From positions 88,444 to 152,443 of the forward strand of contig NZ_QFRK01000015.1 of assembly GCF_003143855.1 (NCBI RefSeq): a stretch of 64,000 nucleotides of DNA, in the 5' to 3' direction. Made by a program: the position numbers and the translations under genes. How positions within the stretch are numbered: the stretch's first letter is position 1; every line of letters starts with the position of its first letter. Below are positions 16,854 through 25,691 of the stretch, piece by piece. The DNA is from Streptomyces sp. NWU339. Its GTDB lineage: Bacteria > Actinomycetota > Actinomycetes > Streptomycetales > Streptomycetaceae. The notes under the pieces were generated by a model. That model saw nothing but the letters and a program-made list of their open reading frames with translations, did no database searches and was not told the origin of the DNA.

Positions 16854-17217
16854 CCCGCCGGCCGGGGAGCCTGTCGCGACGGCCGAGCTGACCGTGCAGC
16901 TCTTGCTGGCCACCGAGCCGGGCTGCGCCTACCGGGACCTGTTCGAACGGCAGCTGTCGGCGCTGGAGCCGGTGGAGTTCATGGAGTTCGGCACGACCGA
17001 GGCGGCCAAACGCGCGGCGGCTGCCGGCCTCGGGATCGCGTTGTTGCCCGAGGTGACGGTCGCCACCGAACTCGCGGAGAGTTCTCTCGTACGGCTCTTC
17101 TGGAAGCCCCCGTTCGCGCTTCGGACGCAGCTGGCGTGGCGGTCCGGGAAGCGGCTGCCGGCGCATGCCCGGCTGTTCGTGGAGCAGGCACGGCGACTGG
17201 TTTGCGAGCAAGGGTGA
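16851..17217 (+). pseudogene. C-terminal fragment of a LysR-type regulator
   Basis: About 120 residues of the substrate-binding domain only: LLLATEPGCAYRDLFERQL, AAAAGLGIALLPEVTV and the final HARLFVEQARRLV, all typical of the LysR effector-domain end. The DNA-binding half is absent and the 5' side abuts a transposase remnant, pointing to an insertion/deletion event. It is convergent with a fragment of an EamA transporter; LysR genes often pair with such exporters. Confidence 0.65.
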
Positions 17218-17627
17218 CCTCGAGGCCGGCCGTCACGATCAGCGGGACGCCGAGTGCCTGGACGAGGGCGATGAGGTACGGGCGTACGCCGGTGATCCGC
17301 TTGGTGACCAGCGTGGACAGGCCGTACAGAGGAACGACCGTGGCGACCGAGATCGACGTGTTCTCGTACGACTGGAAGAGGAAGACCCAGTTGAAGACGG
17401 TGAGCACCCCGCCGCGCACGGCCAGTCCGAAGGTGCGCGAGGGTGAAGCCGTGGCCGCGCGGCCAGCCGCGGGCGGCGACGTAAGGGCCCAGCGCCAGGG
17501 CGCTGAACAGGACGCGGAAGAAGACGCTGAAGGTCGAGGCGCCCGACTCGACGACGAAGACGCCTAGGGCGCCGGAGAGCACCATCGCGCTTGTCAGCTG
17601 GGCCGTGCCCTTGTTCCCGGAGGTCAT
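17215..17627 (-). pseudogene. EamA/DMT-family transporter fragment
   Basis: It starts MTSGNKGTAQLTSAMVLSGA with a membrane-segment pattern of the drug/metabolite transporter superfamily. The frame changes near 17430, and a second stretch (LTVFNWVFLFQSYENTSISV, then PLYGLSTLVTKRITG and ALGVPLIVTAG) carries further membrane segments. The C-terminal half is missing where it meets the LysR fragment. Broken and not functional. Confidence 0.6.
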
Positions 17628-17800
17628 GTCCCCGACGCTACGAGCGGCCGAAGGCACTGGTCCACGCACCAGTGGGGCGTCCTGCCGATGCCCCATCGGT
17701 GCCGCCGATGCGCGCAGGTCACCCGCCCGGTCACCGGCCTCGCCGGCGCGCAAGGGGGCCGTGAATCCACGAAATTCCCGGCCCCTTCACCGCGGGTGCA

Positions 17801-18532
17801 TCAGTGCAGTTCCGCCGCCATCGCCTGGACCGCCTCCGTGGTCCGGGCGTGCAGGGTGTGGCCGTACGTCACCCGGGCCGCGCCCAGGGTGCCCAGCTCC
17901 GACGGGGTGGGGCCGTTCGGGAGGCAGAGGGCGTTGATGGGGCGGTCGACCGTGGTCGCGATGTCCGGCAGGAGCTCCGGCGGGGCCAGGATCGGGTAGA
18001 TGACGTCGGCGCCGGCGCGGGCGTAGAGCACGGCACGCTTGACCGTGGTCTCCACCGAGCGCTCGCCGAACAGGTACGTGTCCACGCGGGCGTTGAGCAC
18101 CAGGTGCTCGCCCGCCGCCACGCTGACCTCGGCCAGCCAGTCGGCGTGCTGTGCGGCGTCCTTGAGGCTGCCGGTCAGAGGGTCCGAGTCCTCCAGGTTG
18201 CAGCCGACGGCTCCGGTGTCGAGAAGGCGGTCGACGAGTTCCTGAGGGTGCAGGCCGTAGCCGTGTTCGACATCCGCGGTCACCGGTACGGACACGGACC
18301 TCACGATGCGGGCGATCGCGGCGAACATCTCGGCGGGCGGGGTGTGGCCTCCGTCCCGGTAGCCGAGGGTCGCGGCGACGGCCGCACTGGACGTGGCCAG
18401 GACGGGGAAACCGGCGTCCGCGAAGGCGCGGGCGCTGACCGCGTCCCAGACGTTGGGGATGACCAGGGGGTCGGACGGATCCTGGCGTTCGTGCATCGCG
18501 CAGAACCGCTGCACGGTTGCAAGGGTCTCCAC
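17801..18532 (-). CDS. Isocitrate lyase/PEP mutase superfamily protein
   Basis: 243-residue TIM-barrel protein. PNVWDAVSARAFADAGFPVL, ATLGYRDGG, VPVTADVEHGYG (Mg-binding Asp/Glu) and CNLEDSDP place it in the superfamily. It lacks the EDKxxxxxNS active-site loop of PEP mutase, so phosphonate formation is not supported. Relatives cleave or hydrolyse C-C bonds of oxo- or hydroxy-acids such as methylisocitrate or oxaloacetate. The GTG start has AGGAGG before it and is three bases after the DAHP synthase stop, so it is the last gene of the four-gene operon running from the flavoprotein. Its role in the cluster is unknown. Confidence 0.8.
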   Translation of the reverse strand: METLATVQRFCAMHERQDPSDPLVIPNVWDAVSARAFADAGFPVLATSSAAVAATLGYRDGGHTPPAEMFAAIARIVRSVSVPVTADVEHGYGLHPQELVDRLLDTGAVGCNLEDSDPLTGSLKDAAQHADWLAEVSVAAGEHLVLNARVDTYLFGERSVETTVKRAVLYARAGADVIYPILAPPELLPDIATTVDRPINALCLPNGPTPSELGTLGAARVTYGHTLHARTTEAVQAMAAELH

Positions 18533-18535
18533 TGC

Positions 18536-19798
18536 TTACCTCCTGCTGAGCTGGTACTTGGCGTACAGGTCGGACAGCTCCCACGCCAGGTCGAGGGACT
18601 GTCCTCGGTTCAGCCTCGGGTCGCAGGCCGTCTCGTAGCGGGCGGACAGGTCGACGGTGGTGACCTCGTACGTGCCGCCCAGGCACTCGGTGACGTGTTC
18701 ACCCGTCAACTCGACGTGGACTCCTCCCGGATGGGTGCCGTACTCCAGGTGCACCTCGAACCAGCCCCGGATCTCGTCGAGGATGTCCGCGAGTCTACGG
18801 GTCTTGCATCCGTCGGGTGCGGTGACGGTGTTGCCGTGCATGGGATCGCAGATCCAGGCGACACGGGCACCCTCCGCCGTCAACCTCCGCACGACTCCGG
18901 GCAGGACGTCGCGCACGGCGTCGGCGCCCATGCGGGTCACGAGGGTGAGGCGACCGGGTTCACGCTCCGGGTCGAGCCGGTCCACGAGGGCGGCCGCCTC
19001 GTCCGGGGTGGCCGTGGGCCCGAGTTTGACCGCGATCGGGTTGCGGATGCGGGTGGCGAAGTCGATATGGGCGCCGTCGCGTGCACGGGTGCGTTCGCCG
19101 ACCCACAGCAGGTGCCCGGACAGGGCGTACGGGCCCTCGGGCGTGATACGCGTCAGGGGGTGCTCGTAGTCGAGGACGAGCGCCTCGTGGCTGGTCCAGA
19201 ACTCGGTGTTCTGCCGGGCCGCGAGCGTGCGCAGCACCTCCAGGGTGGCGGCCGAGACGCGATGGGCACGGACCAGGCGGGACGGGTCGGGGGTGCGGGA
19301 CTCGGCGTTGAACGCGTGGCCGTTGACCAGGTCGCCGCGGTAGACGGGCAGGGTCACCTCGCCCCGGGTCTCCTGCGGCTTCGAGCGCGGCTTGGCGTAC
19401 TGGCCCGCGATACGGCCGACGGTGACGACGGGCAGCGCGGACGCTTCGGAGACGATCGCCGCCATCTGGCCGAGCGTGCGGAAGGTGGCGTCGATCCGGT
19501 CCGGCTGGGCCGCCTCGAAGGTCTCGGCACAGTCGCCGCCCTGCAGCAGCAGCGCCTCGCCGCGGGCGACGGCGGCCAGCCGCGCGCGCAGGGCGTCGCA
19601 TTCCGCGGGGTGGACAAGGCCGGGGGCGCGGTCCAGTTCGGCGACAGCCGCGGCGAGGGCCCCGGGGTCGGGCCAGTCGGGCTGCTGCGCGGCGGGGAGT
19701 TCAGGGAACTCCGGGACGTCCGGGGCTCGTTCGGCACATTCGGGCTCCGCCGGGCCCTCGGGGGGCGCGGTGAGCTCGGTGAGCTCGGTCGGGATCAC
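18536..19798 (-). CDS. Class II DAHP synthase
   Basis: 3-deoxy-D-arabino-heptulosonate-7-phosphate synthase, first step of the shikimate pathway. The 420 residues include LLLQGGDCAETFEAA, KLGPTATPDEAAALVD, WICDPMHGNT and a metal-binding Cys/His/Glu/Asp set typical of the plant-type class II enzymes. The N-terminal extension seen in feedback-regulated mycobacterial enzymes seems short or variable (PPEGPAEPECAERAPDVPEF). Extra class II copies are common in actinobacterial clusters that consume chorismate; here it supplies the aminodeoxychorismate route at 39709-42964. GTG start, one base before the lyase stop on the opposite side. Confidence 0.92.
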   Translation of the reverse strand: MIPTELTELTAPPEGPAEPECAERAPDVPEFPELPAAQQPDWPDPGALAAAVAELDRAPGLVHPAECDALRARLAAVARGEALLLQGGDCAETFEAAQPDRIDATFRTLGQMAAIVSEASALPVVTVGRIAGQYAKPRSKPQETRGEVTLPVYRGDLVNGHAFNAESRTPDPSRLVRAHRVSAATLEVLRTLAARQNTEFWTSHEALVLDYEHPLTRITPEGPYALSGHLLWVGERTRARDGAHIDFATRIRNPIAVKLGPTATPDEAAALVDRLDPEREPGRLTLVTRMGADAVRDVLPGVVRRLTAEGARVAWICDPMHGNTVTAPDGCKTRRLADILDEIRGWFEVHLEYGTHPGGVHVELTGEHVTECLGGTYEVTTVDLSARYETACDPRLNRGQSLDLAWELSDLYAKYQLSRR

Positions 19799-19799
19799 G

Positions 19800-21248
19800 T
19801 CAGGGGGTTCCCCTTCTCTTCAGGGCACGGTCGACCAGGGTTCCCGCCGCTCCCGTGTACCGGGTCGGGTCGAGCAGAACGGCCACCTCCTCGGGGGTGC
19901 ACACGCCGTGCAGCTCGGGCAGCCGCGCGAGGACGTCGCCCAGGGGACGCCCCTCGCGGTCGGCGGCCGTGGAGGCGTCGGTGAGCAGCTGCTTCGCGGC
20001 GGCCTTGCCGAGGCGGGGTGCGAGGACGGCGGCGAGACGCTCCGAGACGATCCGGCTTCCGGTCAGGTCGAGGTTGGCCCGCATCCGGGCCGGGTTCACG
20101 GTGAGCCCCTCGGCGAGTTCGACCGTGGTGTGGGCAGCGCCGCCGGCCAGGCGCAGGCAGTCGCGCAGCAGCGGCCACTCGGCGTGCCAGGCGCCCGCCG
20201 AACGCTCGTCCTCGGTGGTCAGGCACTGGGTGAGCCCGGCCGCGAGCACCGGCACCTGCAGAGCGGCCGACCTGATGAGGGTGGCGAGGACCGGGTTGCG
20301 CTTGTGCGGCATCGCCGACGAGACCCCGCGTCCGGCCGGGGCCGGCTCGGTGACCTCGCCGATCTCGGTCCGGGCAAGCACCTGCACGTCCATGGCGATC
20401 TTGCCGAGAGCGGCCGCGGTGTGCGCGAGGGCGGCGGCGAGGTCGGCGACCGGGGTGCGCAGCGCATGCCACGGCAGGACGGGCCGGGCGAGGCCGGTCT
20501 CGGCGGCGTACGCGTCGACGATCCGGTCCAGGTAGGTGCCGTCGCTCACCTCGCCCTCGGGGGTGGCGAGTTCGGCGTACTGCAGGTATCCGGCCAGGGT
20601 GCCGGCCGCGCCGCCGAGCGACACGGGCAGGCCGTCGTGGCGTACGCGGGCGAGCCGCTCGATCGCGTCGAGGACGAGATGCCGCCAGCCTGCGGCCTTG
20701 AGTCCGAAGGTGACCGGCACCGCGTGCAACGCGAGGGTGCGGCCCGCCTGGGGCGTGTCGCGGTGGCGCGCGGCGAGCACGCCGAGGGCGGCGGCGACGC
20801 GATGCAGATCCGCCAGGACGAGGTCGAGGGCGCGGGCCGCGACCAGCATGGACCCGGTGTCCAGGACGTCCTGGCTGGTGGAGCCGCGGTGCACGTACTC
20901 GGCGGCGTCCGCGTCCCGCTCCGCGACGGCGGCCGTGAACGCGGCGACCAGGCCGACGACCGGGTTGGCGGTCTCGCGCGCGGCGACCGCGAGGGCGCGC
21001 ACGTCGAGGGCGCAGGTCCCGGCCACGTCCGTGATCGTCTCCGCGGCCCGCCGCGGCACGGTGCCGAGGCGGGCCTGGGCGCGGGCCAGTGCGGCCTCGG
21101 CGTCCAGCATGGCCCGCAGCCAGGCCTGATCCGAGGTCGCAGCCTCCACGAGGGTGTCGGCGCGTACCGGCGCGAGCAGGCCGGAGTCCGGTTCCGGAGC
21201 CAGGCAGGCGCGTTCGGCAGCGTCGTACGGGGGCTTCGTACCGCTCAT
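19800..21248 (-). CDS. Fumarase/aspartase-superfamily lyase, probable nitrosuccinate lyase (CreD-like)
   Basis: 482-residue lyase of the adenylosuccinate lyase / 3-carboxymuconate cycloisomerase branch. Visible motifs are HRGSTSQDVLDTG (about residue 122), LALHAVPVTFGLKAAGW and the mobile catalytic loop GVSSAMPHKRNP (about residue 307). Its ATG overlaps the stop of the upstream flavoprotein gene (ATGA). Such a lyase coupled to a large FAD/NAD(P)-binding protein is the signature of the aspartate-nitrosuccinate pathway (CreD/CreE of cremeomycin), where the lyase releases nitrous acid and fumarate from nitrosuccinate. Function is inferred from family and partner; an ordinary C-N or cycloisomerase activity is the alternative. 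Confidence 0.75.
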   Translation of the reverse strand: MSGTKPPYDAAERACLAPEPDSGLLAPVRADTLVEAATSDQAWLRAMLDAEAALARAQARLGTVPRRAAETITDVAGTCALDVRALAVAARETANPVVGLVAAFTAAVAERDADAAEYVHRGSTSQDVLDTGSMLVAARALDLVLADLHRVAAALGVLAARHRDTPQAGRTLALHAVPVTFGLKAAGWRHLVLDAIERLARVRHDGLPVSLGGAAGTLAGYLQYAELATPEGEVSDGTYLDRIVDAYAAETGLARPVLPWHALRTPVADLAAALAHTAAALGKIAMDVQVLARTEIGEVTEPAPAGRGVSSAMPHKRNPVLATLIRSAALQVPVLAAGLTQCLTTEDERSAGAWHAEWPLLRDCLRLAGGAAHTTVELAEGLTVNPARMRANLDLTGSRIVSERLAAVLAPRLGKAAAKQLLTDASTAADREGRPLGDVLARLPELHGVCTPEEVAVLLDPTRYTGAAGTLVDRALKRRGTP

Positions 21249-23173
21249 GCGTCCGCTCCGATCAGCGCGGGGGGTGCATCCGCCGAGACGACCGCGGCGG
21301 CGATCGCGTCCGCGTCCTCCAGGGTCACCGAGCCGACGCCCGGGCGGATGCCGGCGGCCGTGACCCAGTGCACCGACTCCGTCGGCACGCCGTACGCGAA
21401 CCGCCGCGGGTGGGCGCGGCCCGCGGCGTCCACGAGGCGGTAGGGACGCTCGGTGACGGCGAGGCCTCCGGTCTCGTACGCCTCGCCGTCCCTGCCGGGA
21501 ATCCGGTAGGGGGCGCACTGCCCGGTCTCGAGCAGCCGGCGGAGCAGCGGGTCGGTGGTGCGGCGCAGGTCGGGGTCCGGCAGGCGGGCCTCGATGAGGG
21601 CCCGCGCCCGCACCCGTACGTCCGGCAGCGCGGTGCTGCTCGCCACGAAGGCGCCGTCCTCCGCCGTGACGCGCAGGCCGGGGCCGAGGCAGGTGACGAC
21701 GCCGGCCTCGATCAGGGCGATGAGTTCCTCGATCCGGGAGGCCGGAGGCCCGATGGAGAGGAAGGCATTGAGCGGGGTGTACCAGCCGTGCAGGGCGTCG
21801 CGGTACGAAGCGCCGTCGATGCCGCTGTGGTCGACCACGAGACGTATCTCGTTGCGCAGGTCGCGCAGGACGTCGAGGGCGGCCTTGACCGGTCCGCTGA
21901 CGTTGCCCTCGCGAGCGTGCGCCACGTCGGCGCGCAGATACGCGAGAAGCCAGCTGTGGAAGTCCTCGGCACCGGTGAACTCGCGCCGCCCGTAGGGCCG
22001 GGCGACGCGCTCCCAGTCCCAGCGGTCCACCGCGTCCACCTCGGCCTCGTCGAGCAGAGCCTGCTCCTCGGCGCCGGGCGCCGCGGCCAGATAGCGGTCG
22101 GCGAAGGCGGTGTCGTCAAGGCCGCGGGAGGTGAGCAGCGCCGCGTAGTAGACGGCCTCCACCTCCTTGGCGATCAGCGGCCACACGTCCGCGTCGAAGT
22201 CGGCTGACTCACCGCGGGCGGTACGCGAGCGCAGCTCGGCGGCCTTGGCGGCGGTCAGCAGTCGCGGGTGGTGGCGACCGTGGGCGCCCTTCTCGTTCTC
22301 GCCGCGCGCGTGGTACGGCACTCCGCGCCGCGATCCCGCGTACAGGCGGGGCTCGCGGCCCGAGGGCCGGTAGACGGGGCGGCCGTCGGCGCCGCGTTCG
22401 AACCGTCCGCCGCGGCCGAGCGTGAGCAGGGCCATGTGGTCGAAGAAGTTGAGGCCGAGGCCGCGCAGCACCACGGGTTCCCCGGGCGCGATGTCCGCGA
22501 GGTCCACGTCGGCCGGGTTGGCGGGGGCGAGGTAGCACAGGCCGTGGCGGGCCGCGTGGGCGGCCAGCTCCGTCTCGCTCCGGGTGGGCTCGGCGTCGAC
22601 GTGGCCCTGGGCGAGCACCACGGCGTCCAGGCCCGCCAGTACGGTGCCGTCGGACAGGACGAGGCGCTGCAGAGCACCGTCCTCATCGGCGAGGTCGACG
22701 GCGCGGGCCCGGTGCACGCGGACGGTGATGTGTCCGGGCACGGTGCTGACGAGCCGGTCGAAGACCCACTCCAGATAGCGGCCGTAGAAGGCGCGAGAGG
22801 GGTACGAGTCCGGGCCGAGCGCACGGGCCTCGGCGAGGTCGTCCGCGTCGAGGCCGTCCCCGCCGGCTCCTGTCTCGTGCGCCAGGGCGCAAGCCCACGC
22901 GTAGAGGCTGGGTCCCTCCTCGATCGGTCCCTCGATGCTGACGCTCGCGTCGGTGAACACGCTGACCTGACAGGCCACAGTGTTCATCAGAAGTTCACGA
23001 GGCTGCGCCGTGCGCCAGACCCGGCCCGCTCCGGGCGGCGCGGGGTCCACGACATGGACCGTCAGACGGTCGCACGAGGGGGACTTGCGTTCCTGCGCGC
23101 ACAACCGTTCCAGTACGGAAAGGCCGCGCGGGCCCGCGCCGACGAGTCCGATGGCGTGTTGTCTCTCGTTCAC
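21245..23173 (-). CDS. FAD/NAD(P)-binding flavoprotein, probable aspartate N-oxygenase (CreE-like)
   Basis: 642-residue flavoprotein. The N-terminal dinucleotide fold reads AIGLVGAGPRGLSVLERL (about residues 7-24). A second glycine-rich segment follows (VVLRGLGLNFFDHMALLTLG, about residue 230), together with other NAD_binding_9-type features. CreE-type enzymes of this size oxidise the amino group of L-aspartate in steps to nitrosuccinate, and the next gene is a CreD-like lyase, so I infer nitrous acid production. The GTG at 23173 is chosen because GGAG precedes it and the fold begins there. It heads the operon with the lyase, DAHP synthase and PEP-mutase-like gene. Substrate is not proven by sequence. 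Confidence 0.75.
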   Translation of the reverse strand: MNERQHAIGLVGAGPRGLSVLERLCAQERKSPSCDRLTVHVVDPAPPGAGRVWRTAQPRELLMNTVACQVSVFTDASVSIEGPIEEGPSLYAWACALAHETGAGGDGLDADDLAEARALGPDSYPSRAFYGRYLEWVFDRLVSTVPGHITVRVHRARAVDLADEDGALQRLVLSDGTVLAGLDAVVLAQGHVDAEPTRSETELAAHAARHGLCYLAPANPADVDLADIAPGEPVVLRGLGLNFFDHMALLTLGRGGRFERGADGRPVYRPSGREPRLYAGSRRGVPYHARGENEKGAHGRHHPRLLTAAKAAELRSRTARGESADFDADVWPLIAKEVEAVYYAALLTSRGLDDTAFADRYLAAAPGAEEQALLDEAEVDAVDRWDWERVARPYGRREFTGAEDFHSWLLAYLRADVAHAREGNVSGPVKAALDVLRDLRNEIRLVVDHSGIDGASYRDALHGWYTPLNAFLSIGPPASRIEELIALIEAGVVTCLGPGLRVTAEDGAFVASSTALPDVRVRARALIEARLPDPDLRRTTDPLLRRLLETGQCAPYRIPGRDGEAYETGGLAVTERPYRLVDAAGRAHPRRFAYGVPTESVHWVTAAGIRPGVGSVTLEDADAIAAAVVSADAPPALIGADA

Positions 23174-23226
23174 CCGGGGATCTCCGGTCGGCAGGCGGCG
23201 GTTGGGGCGGGGGGTGGATGGGAGAG

Positions 23227-23466
23227 TCACGCGCCGGATCCGTTCCAGCCGATGTCCTGCCCCGGGCCCTCCCCCACGTTCCAGCCGATGTCGGACGCCT
23301 GGACACCGTTCCAGCCGATGTCGGACGCCTGGACACCGTTCCAGCCGATGTCCCCCGCCACCGCGGACGCCGCCCCGGCCGGTACGAGTCCGAGCAGCAG
23401 GGCCGTGAGCCCGCCCGCCACAGGTCTCGCCGTGACACGCTGCACGAAGAAGATCCCCCTGGACAC
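23227..23466 (-). CDS. Small secreted peptide with four DIGWN repeats
   Basis: 79 residues. The N-terminus is a signal peptide: SRGIFFVQRVTARPV, then a hydrophobic core GGLTALLLGLVPAGAASAVA. The mature part is only about 42 residues and consists of four repeats: DIGWNGVQAS twice, then DIGWNVGEGPGQ and DIGWNGSGA. No Cys is present in it. The GTG at 23466 has GGGGAG four bases before it; a GTG at 23445 is an alternative. It is divergent from a LuxR-type regulator and lies 53 bp upstream of the CreE-like gene. No family is recognised. A processed signal peptide or a structural exported peptide are both possible; nothing nearby looks like a dedicated RiPP maturase. Confidence 0.65.
   Translation of the reverse strand: MSRGIFFVQRVTARPVAGGLTALLLGLVPAGAASAVAGDIGWNGVQASDIGWNGVQASDIGWNVGEGPGQDIGWNGSGA
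23242..23352. repeat. Coding repeats of the DIGWN peptide
   Basis: Four copies of GTTCCAGCCGATGTC at 23242, 23278, 23308 and 23338. The last three are spaced exactly 30 bp, and the units at 23278-23307 and 23308-23337 are identical, indicating recent duplication of a ten-codon unit. They are in frame within the peptide gene and are not CRISPR repeats. Confidence 0.85.
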
Positions 23467-23721
23467 AGAACTCCCCTTTTTTTGTCCACACTGGAAACCG
23501 GCGCACAGGAATTCACCCGCCGCCTTCGGCAATGGTTCGCAGACGCAAGAACGGAATGCACAAATCCGTGTCGCGCCGCTTCCTTGAGGCGCGCATCCGG
23601 AGCCGACTTCCTCTCCCCGGCTCCTCGCTGCGGCTCTGCGAAGAAATCTGCCACCCCTGGAGTTCTCGCGACAGATCATCAATACTTCGGGTCGGCGCAC
23701 TGCCGGGAAACGAGGGATCAG

Positions 23722-24585
23722 ATGAACATACCGAGCGATCACGCGAGTACGCTGCACCACGTCGCGCGCACCTTGCATGAACTCGCGGACACCGTGTCCA
23801 CTCAGGCGGATCAGGCGGAAGCGGACTGCTCCGGTTGCGGCTGCGCGGAAGCGCCCGCCGGCATCACGTACATCCAGGGAATGCCCGAGATCCAGGCGAC
23901 GATCCAGCGCACGGTCGACCGGTCCATGTCCGAGATCCTCACGGCACAGCCGGAGGGCCCGCGGCCCGAGGCGGTGCTCCAGGACGCACTCAGCGGCGTC
24001 CGCGACCGGATCGCCGCCGGAGTGTCAATGCGCACGCTCTATCAGCACAGCACGCGGTTCGACGAGCCGACCAAGGAGTACGTCCGGGCGGTCACCGGCT
24101 ACGGCGTCCAAGTCCGCACCCTCGCCGAGTTCTTCGACCGTGTGATCATCGTCGACCGCAAGCTCGCGTTCATCCCCGGGAACGCGGACCGCACCACGGC
24201 CGTCTTAGTCACCGAGCCGGCCATCGTGCGGTTCCTGACCGACGTCTTCGAGCGGGCGTGGGACCGTGCCGAGCCCCACCCGTTCCTGCCGGTGCGGGCC
24301 GCCGAGGCCGCAACCGACATCGTGCCCGCGATGCGGGACGCCATCTGCAAGCTGCTGACGGAGGGCAAGTCGGACCGGGAGATAGCCCGGCGACTCGGGT
24401 TCAGCCTGCGTTCACTGCAGTCCCATGTCGCCCGTCTCAAGGACCAGTACGGTGCCCAGCACCGCCTGCAACTCGGATACCTCATGGGAATCGAAGAGGC
24501 GCAGGCAGCGACGAAACCAAGGGAAAAGAATGGGGAATCGGGTGAACCACTGCGGGACCTTGCGGGGAAATTCACGGGAATCTAG
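23722..24585 (+). CDS. LuxR-type HTH regulator with a Cys cluster and TrmB-like middle domain
   Basis: 287-residue regulator. The N-terminus (residues about 1-40) is helical and contains a CSGCGC cluster. The middle part (VRTLAEFFDRVIIVDRKLAF, FIPGNADR, AIVRFLTDVFERAW) is the TrmB/PLD-like region common in Streptomyces regulators. The C-terminal LuxR HTH reads LTEGKSDREIARRLGFSLRS. It lies 255 bp from the divergent DIGWN peptide gene and upstream of the aminotransferase gene, so it is the best candidate for a cluster-specific activator. The Cys cluster could bind metal or sense redox or nitrogen oxides, which is inference. The ATG follows GAGGG. Confidence 0.82.
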   Translation: MNIPSDHASTLHHVARTLHELADTVSTQADQAEADCSGCGCAEAPAGITYIQGMPEIQATIQRTVDRSMSEILTAQPEGPRPEAVLQDALSGVRDRIAAGVSMRTLYQHSTRFDEPTKEYVRAVTGYGVQVRTLAEFFDRVIIVDRKLAFIPGNADRTTAVLVTEPAIVRFLTDVFERAWDRAEPHPFLPVRAAEAATDIVPAMRDAICKLLTEGKSDREIARRLGFSLRSLQSHVARLKDQYGAQHRLQLGYLMGIEEAQAATKPREKNGESGEPLRDLAGKFTGI

Positions 24586-24671
24586 GCTCGCGGCGCACGG
24601 GTCGATCGCGCAATTCCCGGATCCCGTGGTCGCACTGCTCTGTGACTTCTCCGAAGGACATGTAGGATTCC

Positions 24672-25670
24672 ATGACACCGCTGACGCCGTACAGCCTCTT
24701 CGCCAATGAGAACCCGTATCCGCCGCTACCCTCCGTGCGGGAGCTCCTCCATGCCGAAGCGGCCCGCATCAACCGCTACCCCGACCGATACGCCATCGCG
24801 CTGACCGAGGCTCTCGCGCGCCGGTTCGACGTGCCGCCCGGACATCTGACGCTCGGCGCCGGATCCGTGGGCGTGGCCCTGCACCTGCTGCACTCCGCGC
24901 TCGGCACGGGCGGTGGTGACGTCGTCTTCGCCTGGCCCTCGTTCGAGGCCTATCCGCATCTGGCCCAGGTGTGCGGCGGAACCCCGGTCCCGGTGCCGCT
25001 GGACGGCCACCGGCACGATCTGGACGCACTCGCGGACGCGGTGACCGCGCGTACGCGCGTGGTGTTCGTATGCAATCCCAACAATCCCACGGGCACGGTG
25101 GTCAGCCGCGGAGAACTGGAGCGTTTTCTCGCCAGGATTCCGGAACACGTCCTGGTCGTGCTCGACGAGGCATACCGGGAATTCGTCAGGGACGCGGACA
25201 TACCCGATGGCATCGAGCTGTACCGTGACAGGCTCAACCTCGTGGTATTGCGCACCTTTTCCAAGGCATACGGCCTGGCGGGGCTGCGCATAGGATTCGC
25301 CGTCGCCCATGAACCCGTGGCAGCCAAGGTACGTGGCGCGGCGGTGCCGTTCGGGGTGGGTTCCCTCGCCCAGGCGGCGGCCGTCGCCTCCCTCGATGCC
25401 GAGGACGAACTGATGGAGCGGGTGGAGGCCCTGGTCAAGGAGCGCGAGCGGGTACGGCGCGGGCTGCTCGCCGTCGGCTGCGAGGTGCCGCCGACGGAGG
25501 CCAACTTCCTGTGGCTTCCCCTCGGCGAGAGGACCACCGCGTTCGCCGAGGCGTGCGCGGCGCAGGGGGTGCGGGTGCGGGCCTTCGACGGGGAGGGCGC
25601 GCGCGTGACCGTCGGCGAGCCGGAGGCCAACACCCTGGTGGTGCGGGTGGCGGCGGACTTCGCCGGATGA
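24672..25670 (+). CDS. Class I/II aminotransferase (HisC-like), probable aromatic amino acid aminotransferase
   Basis: 332-residue PLP enzyme, fold type I. It has VCNPNNPTGTVVS, the Asp-Tyr pair of LDEAYREFV, the PLP-binding Lys in LRTFSKAYGLAGLRIGFAV, and a final Arg (LVVRVAADF) in the region that binds the substrate carboxylate. HisC-type enzymes often accept aromatic 2-oxo acids. In this cluster the obvious substrate is 4-aminophenylpyruvate made by the enzymes at 39709-42964, giving L-p-aminophenylalanine. It follows the LuxR gene by 86 bp on the same strand, so it may be co-transcribed. Histidinol-phosphate activity is the alternative. Confidence 0.85.
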   Translation: MTPLTPYSLFANENPYPPLPSVRELLHAEAARINRYPDRYAIALTEALARRFDVPPGHLTLGAGSVGVALHLLHSALGTGGGDVVFAWPSFEAYPHLAQVCGGTPVPVPLDGHRHDLDALADAVTARTRVVFVCNPNNPTGTVVSRGELERFLARIPEHVLVVLDEAYREFVRDADIPDGIELYRDRLNLVVLRTFSKAYGLAGLRIGFAVAHEPVAAKVRGAAVPFGVGSLAQAAAVASLDAEDELMERVEALVKERERVRRGLLAVGCEVPPTEANFLWLPLGERTTAFAEACAAQGVRVRAFDGEGARVTVGEPEANTLVVRVAADFAG

Positions 25671-25691
25671 CACCTCACGGCGGCCGTCCGG

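Noticed and set aside
23242..23352. Regular 30-bp repeats, possible CRISPR array
   Set aside because: Repeats are head-to-tail with no unique spacers and are in frame inside a signal-peptide-bearing gene; no cas genes nearby.
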